Shown: positions 25,658-34,153 of the stretch, one piece after another
Numbering within the stretch: position 1 is the stretch's first letter
Layout: each line of letters begins with the position of its first letter
NCBI RefSeq assembly: GCF_027594745.1
Contig: NZ_CP110854.1
Coordinates: 806,001-870,000 of the forward strand
DNA from: Saprospira grandis
Lineage (GTDB): Bacteria > Bacteroidota > Bacteroidia > Chitinophagales > Saprospiraceae
Direction: 5' to 3'
DNA length: 64,000 nt
Program-made: the position numbers and the translations under genes
The notes under the pieces: model-generated
The model's input: only the letters and a program-made list of their open reading frames with translations
Told to the model about the DNA's origin: nothing
The model's database searches: none

Positions 25658-27133
25658 ATGTCTACCCTCAAGGACCTTTTAGCCAATATCAATTATAACA
25701 TCAAAGGGCGCTCTCCTGCCGATCTAGAATTAGCTGGACTTTGCCTAGATTCTCGACAAGCTAAGATGGGCTGGCTCTTTGCCGCCCTTCCTGGCAGCCA
25801 GGTCGATGGTCACGATTATATTGAGCAAGCCTTGGCTAATGGTTGCTCGGCGGTGCTTTGCGAAAGATGGCCCAAAAAAATAGCCGCTAAGGTCTGTTAT
25901 ATTAAGGTAGAAAAAGTAGCCGATGCTTTAGGTCCACTAGCGGCCAACTTTTATGAGCAGCCCAGCCAACAACTGGCTTTGGTGGGCGTAACGGGCACCA
26001 ATGGAAAGACAAGTACGGTGAGCCTGCTGTATCGGCTGTTTAAAAAGCTGGGCCATAAGGTGGGCCTGATTTCCACTATTGAGAATCGCATTGATGATGA
26101 AGTGCTAAAATCTACGCATACTACGCCCAATGCCATTGAGCTGCAAGCCCTTTTGGCCCAAATGCGAGATGCAGCCTGCGATTATGTCTTTATGGAAGTG
26201 AGCTCGCATGCTGCCGAGCAAGGCCGCATTGCTGGCGCTCATTTTACAGGCGGCGTTTTTAGCAATATCTCTCACGATCATCTCGATTATCACAAGACCT
26301 TTAAGAATTATATTTTTGCCAAAAAGCGCTTTTTTGACCAGCTACCGAGCTCGGCTTTTGCCCTAGTCAATGCCGACGATAAACGGGCGGAGGTCATGCT
26401 CCAAAATTGCTCGGCCAAAGCCTACCGCTATGCGCAAAAGCAATTGGCCGATTTTCGATTTCGCTTGCTAGAAAATAGCCTTTCGGGCTTGCAACTGGAA
26501 CTAGATGGCCAAGAATTTCACTGCAGTTTGGTGGGCGATTTTAATGCCTACAACCTACTGGCGGTCTATGCTACCGCTATTTTGCTCGAAGAACCCAAAA
26601 CGGAGGTCCTACGCATTCTCTCTAGCCTGAAACCACCGGCGGGCCGCTTTGAATATGTGCGCATTCCCAACAATCCTGTGCAAGCCATTGTGGATTATGC
26701 CCATACCCCCGATGCCCTAGAAAAGGTTTTACAAACCCTAAAAGCGACCACATCTACAGGCCGAATTATTACGGTGGTGGGCTGTGGGGGCAACCGAGAT
26801 AATAGCAAAAGGCCCATTATGGCCCAAAAAGCGGCCGCTTATTCCGATCTACTCATCTTGAGCTCTGATAATCCCCGATTTGAAGAGCCCGAAGCCATTC
26901 TAGACGAAATGTGGGCGGGCCTAAGCAAGGCCCAACAGGCCCAAACTTACCGCCAAGTCAATCGCCGTGAAGCCATCCGCTGGGCCTGCCAACTGGCCCA
27001 AGCCGAGGACGTAATTTTAGTGGCGGGTAAGGGACATGAAACCTACCAAGAAATTAAGGGGGAACGCCTTCCCTTTGATGATCGAGAAGAGTTGCGCCAA
27101 GCCTTGGAAGAGCAGTTGGCAAAGTTTGTTTAG
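25658..27133 (+). CDS. murE: UDP-MurNAc-tripeptide ligase, meso-diaminopimelate type
   Basis: 491 residues, adding the third residue to UDP-MurNAc-L-Ala-D-Glu with ATP. P-loop GVTGTNGKTST at 110-120; the catalytic Lys region lies in FSNISHDHLDYHKTF. The DNPR motif at 404-407 is the known selector for meso-diaminopimelate over lysine, so the wall is predicted to be DAP-type. It ends the first half of the dcw cluster. The next cluster gene (mraY) is 5.8 kb away, behind repeats and accessory genes, and murF is not in the window. Confidence 0.97.
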   Translation: MSTLKDLLANINYNIKGRSPADLELAGLCLDSRQAKMGWLFAALPGSQVDGHDYIEQALANGCSAVLCERWPKKIAAKVCYIKVEKVADALGPLAANFYEQPSQQLALVGVTGTNGKTSTVSLLYRLFKKLGHKVGLISTIENRIDDEVLKSTHTTPNAIELQALLAQMRDAACDYVFMEVSSHAAEQGRIAGAHFTGGVFSNISHDHLDYHKTFKNYIFAKKRFFDQLPSSAFALVNADDKRAEVMLQNCSAKAYRYAQKQLADFRFRLLENSLSGLQLELDGQEFHCSLVGDFNAYNLLAVYATAILLEEPKTEVLRILSSLKPPAGRFEYVRIPNNPVQAIVDYAHTPDALEKVLQTLKATTSTGRIITVVGCGGNRDNSKRPIMAQKAAAYSDLLILSSDNPRFEEPEAILDEMWAGLSKAQQAQTYRQVNRREAIRWACQLAQAEDVILVAGKGHETYQEIKGERLPFDDREELRQALEEQLAKFV

Positions 27134-27351
27134 CGCTGCTTGGCCTCCCTCAACTTATAACATCCAACAATTTGCCCCTTTGGCCCTAATCACTGGCTGC
27201 AGGGAATATATCGGAACTGTTCTGTTTTTTTCTGTATCTAATTAAAAATTGGGCGTTTAGCTTAAGTCAACCCCAAACAAGCAGGAAAGGGAAAAGACAA
27301 GATTTGAAACCGTCCTTATTTCAACTCCTCCTTAGCACTTACTGATATTTT
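27134..27351. other. Intergenic stretch after murE, nothing recognised
   Basis: 218 bases of mixed composition (first part of a 960-base gene-free stretch). No gene, clear terminator hairpin or repeat was seen. The rest of the gap (27352-28093) is filled by element 8, module B, two short hairpins, element 9 and a promoter candidate. Confidence 0.5.
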
Positions 27352-27510
27352 GGGGCCTGCCGCCTTCGGCGGCCGGGCCCTTTCAGGGCTCGCAGGTCTG
27401 CTCGGCCCTGCGGGCTCATTTCATTTCGCCCTGGGTCTGCCGCTGCGCGGCCCCCTTTCAGGCCCCTAGGCCAAGTCGCTTCGCTCCTTTGCGGCGGCTT
27501 CGCCGCCTGC
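27352..27510 (+). repeat. GC-rich structured element, copy 8
   Basis: GGGGCCT, GCCGCC-TTC-GGCGGC, GGGCCCTTTCAGGGCTCGCAGG, the core, a second hairpin GCGGGC...GCCC on a TTTCATTTC loop, then GGTCTGCCGC-TGC-GCGGCC. The first ~120 bases are essentially identical to copy 19 (63629). It ends in GGCGGC-TTC-GCCGCC and runs into module B. Confidence 0.88.
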
Positions 27511-27725
27511 TAGCTGTGGCTGCAGGTTGAAACCAGCAGCCATACAACAATCCCATTCTACATCTATAGTGCGGAGAGGATTAAAATCCTCTACCGCTTT
27601 GAACAAGGATTATTTTTTCTTCGGCGGTTTTGTTTTTTTCTCCCCCATAAATTTCATGGGAACCCTAGGGCCAAGGCCCTAGGCTAACTAAAAAATCGCC
27701 ATCCCCTCATTCGAGGGGATTTTCT
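27505..27725 (+). repeat. ~220-bp composite module B
   Basis: Partner of 18041-18266, in the same orientation and in the same position directly after a GC-rich element. The same hairpins are present, and the final ATCCCCTCATTCGAGGGGAT (27701-27720) is followed by TTTT. The differences I can see fall mostly in loops and T-rich linkers. Confidence 0.75.
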
Positions 27726-27771
27726 GTTCCACTAAGCTCCATCAGCAAAGAAGGGCTAAAATGTTTATTTA

Positions 27772-27842
27772 TGGAGGGTTTTAACCCTCCATTGAACACA
27801 AAAATGCATTCGTTAATTGGCTGTAGGTTTCAACCTACAGCC
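27772..27842. repeat. Two short perfect hairpins
   Basis: TGGAGGGTTTTAACCCTCCA (27772-27791) and GGCTGTAGG-TTTCAA-CCTACAGCC style foldback (27819-27842). They belong to the REP-like class with TTTTAA or TTTCAA centres seen also at 18301, 18357 and inside copies 14 and 18. Confidence 0.7.
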
Positions 27843-27843
27843 A

Positions 27844-27978
27844 TGGCCGAAGGCCAAACGGCCTAGCGATGGAAGGCAGTGCGGCAAAGCCGCAGACCCA
27901 GCAAAAACTTGTTTTTTGCGCAGGGCCGAGCGAATAGCGAGCTGCCGAACGTAGCGCCCGCCGCAGGCGGGAGGCCCC
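27844..27978 (-). repeat. GC-rich structured element, copy 9
   Basis: On the minus strand: GGGGCCTCCCGCC-TGC-GGCGGG, GCTACGTTCGGCAGCTCGC, TATTCGCTCGGCCCTGCGC, an AT-rich second hairpin GCAAAAAAC-AAG-TTTTTGC, then GGTCTGCGGC-TTT-GCCGC, and CCATCGCTAGGCCG. The AT-rich second stem in a GC-rich element is strong evidence that pairing, not sequence, is kept. Confidence 0.88.
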
Positions 27979-27989
27979 TAAAAAATAAA

Positions 27990-28021
27990 TTTGCGTTTAT
28001 ATTAAAAAGTAACTACCTTTA
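27990..28021 (+). promoter_or_regulatory. Promoter candidate for the accessory operon
   Basis: TTTG (27990-27993), 20 bases, TACCTTTA (28014-28021): 7 of 8 to TANNTTTG. It lies 72 bases before the ATG at 28094. Confidence 0.42.
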
Positions 28022-28093
28022 CAAGGTTACGTAAAACAAGTGCTGTATTTATAACTATAATTTATATTTTTCATCTAGACGACCTTAAAGAAC

Positions 28094-28921
28094 ATGAAGG
28101 AAGAAACACAACAAGTAGATTTGACTACTATAAATCTTGACAGTTTAGCCATTCTGAAAAAGAATGACTACCTAAAATTATTAAAAAAGCCCAGCAGCTT
28201 AAAAAAGAAAGAAGCGTTTATTTTTATCTGTAAATATGAATGTGTGAATGGCAAACTACCTATTGTAGCTGTTCCCTATAAAAAAATGTCTGAAGCGAAA
28301 AAAGATTTTAAAGACCGGGTAAAAAAGGACAAAAAAGCTTTTGGCGGTAGTAAATTCATCTTATTAGCGGAGACTAATATTGTTAAAGAAGAAGATGGCA
28401 ACCTCATCTTTGAAGCACGACCTCTTGCAGGTGGAGCAGATATTGAAGTAGCAGCTGCAAAACTATTTTCAAAAATGAAAATGGGATTCCGTTTAATTGG
28501 AGAAGCTACCCCCGAACAACTAGAGGCCCAAAAAGAGCTAGAGAAAGATTTGAGTCCTCAAGAATTGGAGCAACTAGCGAAGAAGAAAGCTAAGCGTTTA
28601 GCACGCTATGCTAAAATAAGTGAGAATCTAAGCAAGCTTGAATTAGCCCTCTCTAAGTTTCAGGAGGAGACCAAAAAAGAATCACTAGCCGCTAACATTC
28701 AAAAAATGGAAGAGGCCTTAGGAGTCATGGTAGATGAGGCCTTAAGTGATGGAGTTATTGATGCCGAAGAACAGCAACAAATAGACGCTTTAGAAGCTCA
28801 GCTCCTAAAATTGAATACTAGCTCTGCTCCTACTACTCTCTCAAAAGAAGAGATAAATCTTCGAATGGCAAAAGTAGATGAAAATATTGCTCGCCTTAAA
28901 GCAGCATTAAAAATATCATAA
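28094..28921 (+). CDS. Unknown coiled-coil-rich protein
   Basis: 275 residues, Lys/Glu-rich, with no signal peptide or membrane helix. Residues ~1-150 form a compact mixed region (FIFICKYECVNGKLPIVAVP, FILLAETNIVKEEDGNLIFE, GADIEVAAAKLFSKM). Residues ~155-275 are helical and probably coiled coil (LEAQKELEKDLSPQELEQLA). DEALSDGVIDAEEQQQIDAL (~216-235) resembles the DG-x-ID-x-E turn of TerB or EF-hand-like helices; this is only a resemblance. It lies 18 bases before the 487-residue gene and is thus probably its partner. It is AT-rich compared with the dcw genes, so likely accessory. The function is unknown. Confidence 0.82.
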   Translation: MKEETQQVDLTTINLDSLAILKKNDYLKLLKKPSSLKKKEAFIFICKYECVNGKLPIVAVPYKKMSEAKKDFKDRVKKDKKAFGGSKFILLAETNIVKEEDGNLIFEARPLAGGADIEVAAAKLFSKMKMGFRLIGEATPEQLEAQKELEKDLSPQELEQLAKKKAKRLARYAKISENLSKLELALSKFQEETKKESLAANIQKMEEALGVMVDEALSDGVIDAEEQQQIDALEAQLLKLNTSSAPTTLSKEEINLRMAKVDENIARLKAALKIS

Positions 28922-28939
28922 CCCAAATACTAATATATA

Positions 28940-30403
28940 ATGAATCAGAAAGATCAAAAGCTATACGATAAGCTTCAAATTATTAAGCCCAATATCCAAC
29001 AGTATAAAGCAGAAATAGAAGAATGCTTACGTTTGGGTAAATCTGCTCAACTTCTAAGTGCAGTAGAATTAAAAGAAATGGATAGCCGCTTGGCGGATAT
29101 TTTTGCTATTGAGCAACGTGTACTTGAAATTGAGCAGAAGAAGGGTTGGTTTTTTACTCAGGACGAAGAGGTTCCTCCTTACCCTAACTTTGCATCTTTT
29201 AGAGCGGCCATTATGGAGCCGTTAATTGACATCATTGAAGATGAAGGGCTAGATGATTCATCTAACGAGATTATACCTGATCGCAATATTAGTTACAAAG
29301 ACTCTTTTTTGGCTTGCTTAAATATCAACGACATTTCAAACTGGAAATCGGCATTTAGGGCTAATAGCACTATAGACAACTATCTTCAAACTGTTTTTAA
29401 TAATTTTGGAAGTAGGATCACTAGTCTAAGTCTATCCAAATACGCTAAGATAGTTGCAAGAAAGATCTGGGTGGATCTTGTAGTGTTAGGAAAATCTACA
29501 ATTATCCCTATCGACCCAGAAGTTGACTTTGAACAAGCCAAGCCAATGGACTATAATCTCACGGATGACTTGGATATGTTAGAAACTGTAGGACCTGTTC
29601 CTAAGAGATTTAGACAAAGAGTAAGGCAATTTCAGCTAACTATGCTTAATAGTCAACCACAGGGTTTTATGGATTTTGCAGTAGAGTGGAAAGCTATACT
29701 AATACATATCGGTAAAGACCCTGAAATCTATTTCAACAAAAATGATTTAAAAAACAAAAAGAAGACACATAAAAACATGTCCAAAAAACAGCATAAAGCA
29801 AATTACCAAAATGCACTTTCAAGGTTAATGATTTTAATGGATCAAAATCTATATTTTACCAAAAGTGAATATCTAAGTAATGAGGTGATTACTGTTTTAG
29901 CAAATCCTGAAAATGGAAAAGTTCCCAGTATGGCAAAGAGAGAAAACAAAAAAGGGAATAATATTAGTTCAAGCACTAATTTTCTTTTTGCTCCAGGGTA
30001 TACGACTCCTCCCCCCTCCAATATCAACGCAGGAATATCTACTTTTAACAACCTCTCACTCAATTTTCCAACAGTCCCCCCAGCAATAGGAAATACAATA
30101 AATTGGCTGACTAGCAATAACTTTACAACACCTGCAAATCTTAACCAAGTTCAGACAGTTCTAACTCCAATAGCAAGCTTTTTAAGAAACAATCCAAATA
30201 CAACAATCACAATAACTGGCAGTAGTAACTATGGCTTTGTAAATGGGATTTCAGCTAATCCTTTAATAGCAATTCAGATTGCTCAATCTAGAGCCAATTC
30301 AATAGCTACTATTTTAACAACTACATTTAGAGTACCAGCTAATCAAATCAACACAAATACACTAGTTCCTAGTGCTCCTGGGGTTCAAATCACTTCGCCA
30401 TAA
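28940..30403 (+). CDS. Unknown protein with OmpA-like C-terminus
   Basis: 487 residues, no signal peptide. Residues ~1-60 are helical (KLYDKLQIIKPNIQQYKAEI). The middle has an acidic segment and a basic stretch (NKNDLKNKKKTHKNMSKKQH, ~268-287). After a Pro/Asn/Ser-rich linker, the last ~90 residues read as an OmpA-like fold: LTPIASFLRNNPNTTITITG, then AQSRANSIATILTTTFRVPA, lacking the usual Asp and Arg pair, so peptidoglycan binding is doubtful. An OmpA-like end without an export signal is odd; such domains occur in contractile-injection or phage-tail baseplate proteins, but no sheath or tube genes are near. It is in an operon with the gene before it and followed by an AT-rich hairpin. Confidence 0.82.
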   Translation: MNQKDQKLYDKLQIIKPNIQQYKAEIEECLRLGKSAQLLSAVELKEMDSRLADIFAIEQRVLEIEQKKGWFFTQDEEVPPYPNFASFRAAIMEPLIDIIEDEGLDDSSNEIIPDRNISYKDSFLACLNINDISNWKSAFRANSTIDNYLQTVFNNFGSRITSLSLSKYAKIVARKIWVDLVVLGKSTIIPIDPEVDFEQAKPMDYNLTDDLDMLETVGPVPKRFRQRVRQFQLTMLNSQPQGFMDFAVEWKAILIHIGKDPEIYFNKNDLKNKKKTHKNMSKKQHKANYQNALSRLMILMDQNLYFTKSEYLSNEVITVLANPENGKVPSMAKRENKKGNNISSSTNFLFAPGYTTPPPSNINAGISTFNNLSLNFPTVPPAIGNTINWLTSNNFTTPANLNQVQTVLTPIASFLRNNPNTTITITGSSNYGFVNGISANPLIAIQIAQSRANSIATILTTTFRVPANQINTNTLVPSAPGVQITSP

Positions 30404-30474
30404 AATAATGGTCCTACAAAAATAGCGCTTACTATAAGACAAGCTATTTCCCCTCCATTTAATATTTGCACACT

Positions 30475-30508
30475 AAAGTCATTTAAGAATAAAACCTTAA
30501 ATGACTTT
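30475..30508. terminator. AT-rich inverted repeat after the accessory pair
   Basis: AAAGTCATTTAAG (30475-30487) and CTTAAATGACTTT (30496-30508), 13-bp perfect arms. It lies between the 487-residue gene and the first LRR gene, 14 bases before the LRR ATG. It may terminate the former or be an operator for the latter; it lacks a strong T-run. Confidence 0.45.
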
Positions 30509-30522
30509 TAAAATTAACCAAG

Positions 30523-31572
30523 ATGCCCAAAACCACCCTCTTTTTAGCCCTTTACCTACTGCTATTTGCCCAACTAAAAGCACAAAACTACAACAGCCTA
30601 TCCGAGGCCTTTGCACATAAAGAAGAAGCCAAAATTCTAGATTTATCTAAGCAGAATTTAGGTAAGCTAGATCCCCGTTTTTCAGAGCTCCATCAATTAA
30701 CCCATCTAAATTTAAGCGAAAACAACTTAGGGGAATTTCCCTTCGGCTCTTTTCTAGAGACAAAACAGCTAGAATGGGTTGATGCTTCTCATAATCAATT
30801 TGAAATAGCTGATGTTAAACGATTCCTTTATTCTCCTAAGATTCGCTATTTGGATCTAAGCTACAACCCCATAAAAAACTTAAAAAGATTTCATCTAACA
30901 GAACGGATTCCTCTCGAAAAACAAACAGCAACTCTAACACCCAAAATATTAGCCAGCCCTAGTCTAGAAAAGCTCATCATTAAGCATACAGAGCTAAGCA
31001 TGCTCTATGAAGAATTTGCTGTTTTCCCAAATCTAAAATATCTCGACCTCAGTCATAACAAGATTATTGCTGCAGGTGATGCGCTTTTTAACTTAAAGGA
31101 ACTAGACAGCTTAATTCTTTCTCATAATGACTTTATTTTCTTGCCTATTCGAGACAGCATAAGGGCCCATAAGCTAAGCTATATAGATATTAGTCATAAC
31201 CCAAGGTTAATAGCTATTGTCCAACTATTCAATCAGTTCCCCAACTTAAGGCATATCAATGCAAGTTATTTAGGGGCTGGCAGTTATAAGAATATGCGCT
31301 TTGGCTTAGTTTCGTCTAAAAAATTCTATAAAAACAGTCCTGTAAAAACGCTTTTATTGACCCATTCTCACTTAAAGTCGGTCCCAAAAGCTATGGGATA
31401 TATGGAAAACCTAGAATATCTTGACCTTAGCCATAATGAGCTACAATCCCTGCCCAAATCCTTTAAGCGTTTAAAAAAGCTCAAGAAATTGGACCTCAGA
31501 GGCAACCCTTTTCTAGAAAAGGAGAAAGAAAACTGCCGAAAATATCTGCCAGATTGTGAAATACTCTTTTAA
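30523..31572 (+). CDS. Leucine-rich-repeat exported protein, copy 1
   Basis: 349 residues. Signal peptide ~1-20 (LYLLLFAQLKAQ). About eight to ten LRRs follow (LTHLNLSENNLGEFPFG, IRYLDLSYNPIKNL, LKYLDLSHNKIIAA, LEYLDLSHNELQSLP, KKLDLRGNPF), the typical bacterial LxxLxLxxN pattern, closed by a Cys-containing cap (NCRKYLPDCEILF). There is no sorting tail, so it is periplasmic or surface by another route. LRR proteins of this type bind protein partners. It is tandemly duplicated with the next gene (about 319 of 349 residues identical). Confidence 0.92.
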   Translation: MPKTTLFLALYLLLFAQLKAQNYNSLSEAFAHKEEAKILDLSKQNLGKLDPRFSELHQLTHLNLSENNLGEFPFGSFLETKQLEWVDASHNQFEIADVKRFLYSPKIRYLDLSYNPIKNLKRFHLTERIPLEKQTATLTPKILASPSLEKLIIKHTELSMLYEEFAVFPNLKYLDLSHNKIIAAGDALFNLKELDSLILSHNDFIFLPIRDSIRAHKLSYIDISHNPRLIAIVQLFNQFPNLRHINASYLGAGSYKNMRFGLVSSKKFYKNSPVKTLLLTHSHLKSVPKAMGYMENLEYLDLSHNELQSLPKSFKRLKKLKKLDLRGNPFLEKEKENCRKYLPDCEILF

Positions 31573-31633
31573 CGGCTATAATTTTTAGCTCAAAAAACAA
31601 ACTCATTTTCTACTCCTCATAAAGGAAATTCTT

Positions 31634-32683
31634 ATGCCCAAAACCACCCTCTTTTTAGCCCTTTACCTACTGCTATTTGCCCAACTAAAAGCACAAAGCT
31701 ACAACAGTCTATCCGAGGCCTTTGCACATAAAGAAGAGGCCAAAATTCTAGATTTATCTAAGCAGAATTTAGATAATCTAGACCCCCGTTTTTCAGAGCT
31801 CCATCAATTAACCCATCTAAATTTAAGCGAAAACAACTTGCAGGGATTTCCCTTAGGCTCTTTTATAGAGACGAAACAGCTAGAATGGGTTGATGCTTCT
31901 CATACTCAATTTGAAATAGCTGATATTACGCGATTCCTTTATTCTCCTAAGATTCGCTATTTGGACCTAAGCTACAACCCCATAAAAAACTTAAAAAGAT
32001 TTTATCTAACAGAAGAGCTTCCTATCGATAGAACAAAGCCGGTTCCAACACCCAAAATATTAGCCAGCCCTAGTCTAGAAAAGCTCATCATTAAGCATAC
32101 AGAGCTAAGCATGCTCTATGAAGAATTTGCTGTTTTCCCAAATCTAAAATATCTCGACCTCAGTCATAACAAGATTGTTGCTGCAGGTGATGCGCTTTTT
32201 AACTTAAAGGAACTAGACAGCTTAATTCTTTCTCATAATGACTTTATTTTCTTGCCTAGTCGAGACAGCATAAGGGCCCATAAGCTAAGCTATATAGATG
32301 TTAGTCATAACCCTAGGTTAGTAGATATTGACCAACTATTCAATCAGTTCCCCAACTTAAGGCATATCAATGCAAGTTATTTGGGGGATGGCAGTCACTA
32401 CAATATGCGCTTTGGCTTAGTTTCGTCTAAAAAATTCTATAAAAACAGTCCTGTAAAAACGCTTTTATTGACCCATTCTCACTTAAAGTCGGTCCCAAAA
32501 GCTATGGGATATATGGAAAACCTAGAATATCTTGACCTTAGCCATAATGAGCTACAATCCCTGCCCAAATCCTTTAAGCGCTTAAAAAAGCTTAAGAAAT
32601 TGGACCTCAGAGGCAACCCTTTTCTAGAAAAGGAGAAAGAAAACTGCCGAAAATATCTGCCAGATTGTGAAATACTCTTTTAA
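31634..32683 (+). CDS. Leucine-rich-repeat exported protein, copy 2
   Basis: 349 residues, same length and frame as copy 1, beginning 61 bases after it. I count about 30 residue differences. Ten fall in one short inter-repeat segment (~128-137: ERIPLEKQTATLTP versus EELPIDRTKPVPTP), and others cluster at GDGSHY, LVDIDQ and NLDNLD. The last ~85 residues are identical, with only two silent changes in the DNA. Such concentration of coding changes in exposed loops plus an identical end fits diversifying selection with gene conversion. Signal peptide and caps are as in copy 1. It is followed by GC-rich element 10 and mraY. Confidence 0.92.
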   Translation: MPKTTLFLALYLLLFAQLKAQSYNSLSEAFAHKEEAKILDLSKQNLDNLDPRFSELHQLTHLNLSENNLQGFPLGSFIETKQLEWVDASHTQFEIADITRFLYSPKIRYLDLSYNPIKNLKRFYLTEELPIDRTKPVPTPKILASPSLEKLIIKHTELSMLYEEFAVFPNLKYLDLSHNKIVAAGDALFNLKELDSLILSHNDFIFLPSRDSIRAHKLSYIDVSHNPRLVDIDQLFNQFPNLRHINASYLGDGSHYNMRFGLVSSKKFYKNSPVKTLLLTHSHLKSVPKAMGYMENLEYLDLSHNELQSLPKSFKRLKKLKKLDLRGNPFLEKEKENCRKYLPDCEILF

Positions 32684-32708
32684 CTGCTGTAATTTACGGG
32701 CCCAAAAA

Positions 32709-32852
32709 GGCGCTACGCGCCTTGGCTGAGGGATGGACAGCAGTGGCCGCAGGCCAGACCGAGCTTTTTTGAGCAAAGCGAAAAAAAGCGAAGGGCCGAG
32801 CGAACAGCGAGCTGCGAAACAGCCCGACCCGACCAAAGGGAGGGGCAGCCCC
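32709..32852 (-). repeat. GC-rich structured element, copy 10
   Basis: On the minus strand: GGGGCTGCCCCTCCC, TTTGGTCGGGTCGGGCTG, TTTCGCAGCTCGC, TGTTCGCTCGGCCCTTCGC, a second hairpin of CTTTTTTTCGC...AAAAAAGC, GGTCTGGCC-TGC-GGCCAC and CCATCCCTCAGCC. It is one of the empty-site forms for the insert in copies 14 and 18. It ends 46 bases before mraY. Confidence 0.87.
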
Positions 32853-32898
32853 AAAAAACAGAAAAATTATTCATAGTCCTTGAGGCAGAAAAGAGCTT

Positions 32899-34152
32899 AT
32901 GTTATTTCATTTATTTGACTACCTAGAACAACAGTACGATTTTCCTGGCGCCAGCCTTTTTCAGTTTATTAGCTTTCGGGCAGCGCTGGCCATTATTATT
33001 TCCCTGATTATTTCGCTTTTGATGGGGGGGCGCATTATTGGCTGGATCAAGCGGCGGCAGATGCTAGAAAAACAGCGGGCTTTGGGCCTTCCTGGAGAGG
33101 AACTCAAGGCCAAAACGCCAACCATGGGGGGAATTCTGATTCATATGGCCATTATTCTCCCTTGTCTATTATTGGCCGATCTGAGCAATGTCTACATTCA
33201 GTTGATGTTGCTTTCTACCGTTTGGATGGGGACCATTGGCTTTATTGATGATTACTTTAAGCTGACGCGATCTAAGGCGGGTTTGAGTGGAAAATACAAG
33301 ATTTTAGGACAGGTCGTTTTGGGCGGCATTGTGGGCGCTACCATGCTTTTCCATTCTGATGTTGTGGTACGAGTAAATGCCGAGCAACTGGCCCAAGGCA
33401 ACTATGAAGTAATTGATACGGTTCAGGTTCAACTGGAGCGTTTGGGCGATAAGGAAGAGCTTTATTATGTAAAATCGACCATGACCAATGTGCCTTTTTT
33501 CAAGGGCAATGAGCTAGATTATACCGATTTCCTTTGGTTTTTGGGCGATAATGCGCCTCAGTGGGTTTGGTTGCTCTTTATTCCCTTTGTCATTTTGATT
33601 GTTACGGCCGTATCGAATGCGGCCAACTTAACGGATGGAATAGATGGTTTGGCGGCGGGAACCTCCGCCATTATTGGGGCCACTTTGGGGATTTTTGCCT
33701 ATGTATCGGGCAACAACATTTTGGCCGATTATCTGGGGGTCCTCTATTTGCCCTATGTGGGAGAAATGACCATTTTTATTGCCTGTTTTCTGGGGGCTTG
33801 CATTGGCTTTTTGTGGTACAATGCTTATCCTGCCCAAGTTTTTATGGGCGATACGGGCAGTTTGGCTTTGGGAGGTATTATTGCCGCCATTGCGATTATC
33901 TTGCGCAAAGAGCTCTTGATTCCCTTGCTTTGTGGAATCTTTTTGGCCGAAAACCTATCGGTCATTATTCAAGTGAGCTATTTTAAATATACCAAAAAGA
34001 AATATGGAGAAGGGCGCCGCATCTTCTTGATGTCGCCTTTGCACCACCACTTTCAGAAGCAGGGCATGCATGAATCGAAAATTGTTAGCCGCTTTTGGAT
34101 TGTGGGTATTTTGTTGGCCGTTTTGACCATCATCACTTTGAAAATACGCTAA
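32899..34152 (+). CDS. mraY: Phospho-MurNAc-pentapeptide transferase
   Basis: 417 residues, an integral membrane enzyme joining UDP-MurNAc-pentapeptide to undecaprenyl phosphate to give lipid I. Catalytic DD at 117-118 (GFIDDYFKL), NLTDGIDGLAAG in the core, and HHHFQKQG near the end are all present. A soluble insert of ~55 residues between helices (~152-210, DVVVRVNAEQLAQ...) is typical of Bacteroidota MraY and makes it longer than the ~360-residue proteobacterial form. It restarts the dcw cluster after the accessory insert; murD begins 1 base after its stop. Confidence 0.97.
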   Translation: MLFHLFDYLEQQYDFPGASLFQFISFRAALAIIISLIISLLMGGRIIGWIKRRQMLEKQRALGLPGEELKAKTPTMGGILIHMAIILPCLLLADLSNVYIQLMLLSTVWMGTIGFIDDYFKLTRSKAGLSGKYKILGQVVLGGIVGATMLFHSDVVVRVNAEQLAQGNYEVIDTVQVQLERLGDKEELYYVKSTMTNVPFFKGNELDYTDFLWFLGDNAPQWVWLLFIPFVILIVTAVSNAANLTDGIDGLAAGTSAIIGATLGIFAYVSGNNILADYLGVLYLPYVGEMTIFIACFLGACIGFLWYNAYPAQVFMGDTGSLALGGIIAAIAIILRKELLIPLLCGIFLAENLSVIIQVSYFKYTKKKYGEGRRIFLMSPLHHHFQKQGMHESKIVSRFWIVGILLAVLTIITLKIR

Positions 34153-34153
34153 G

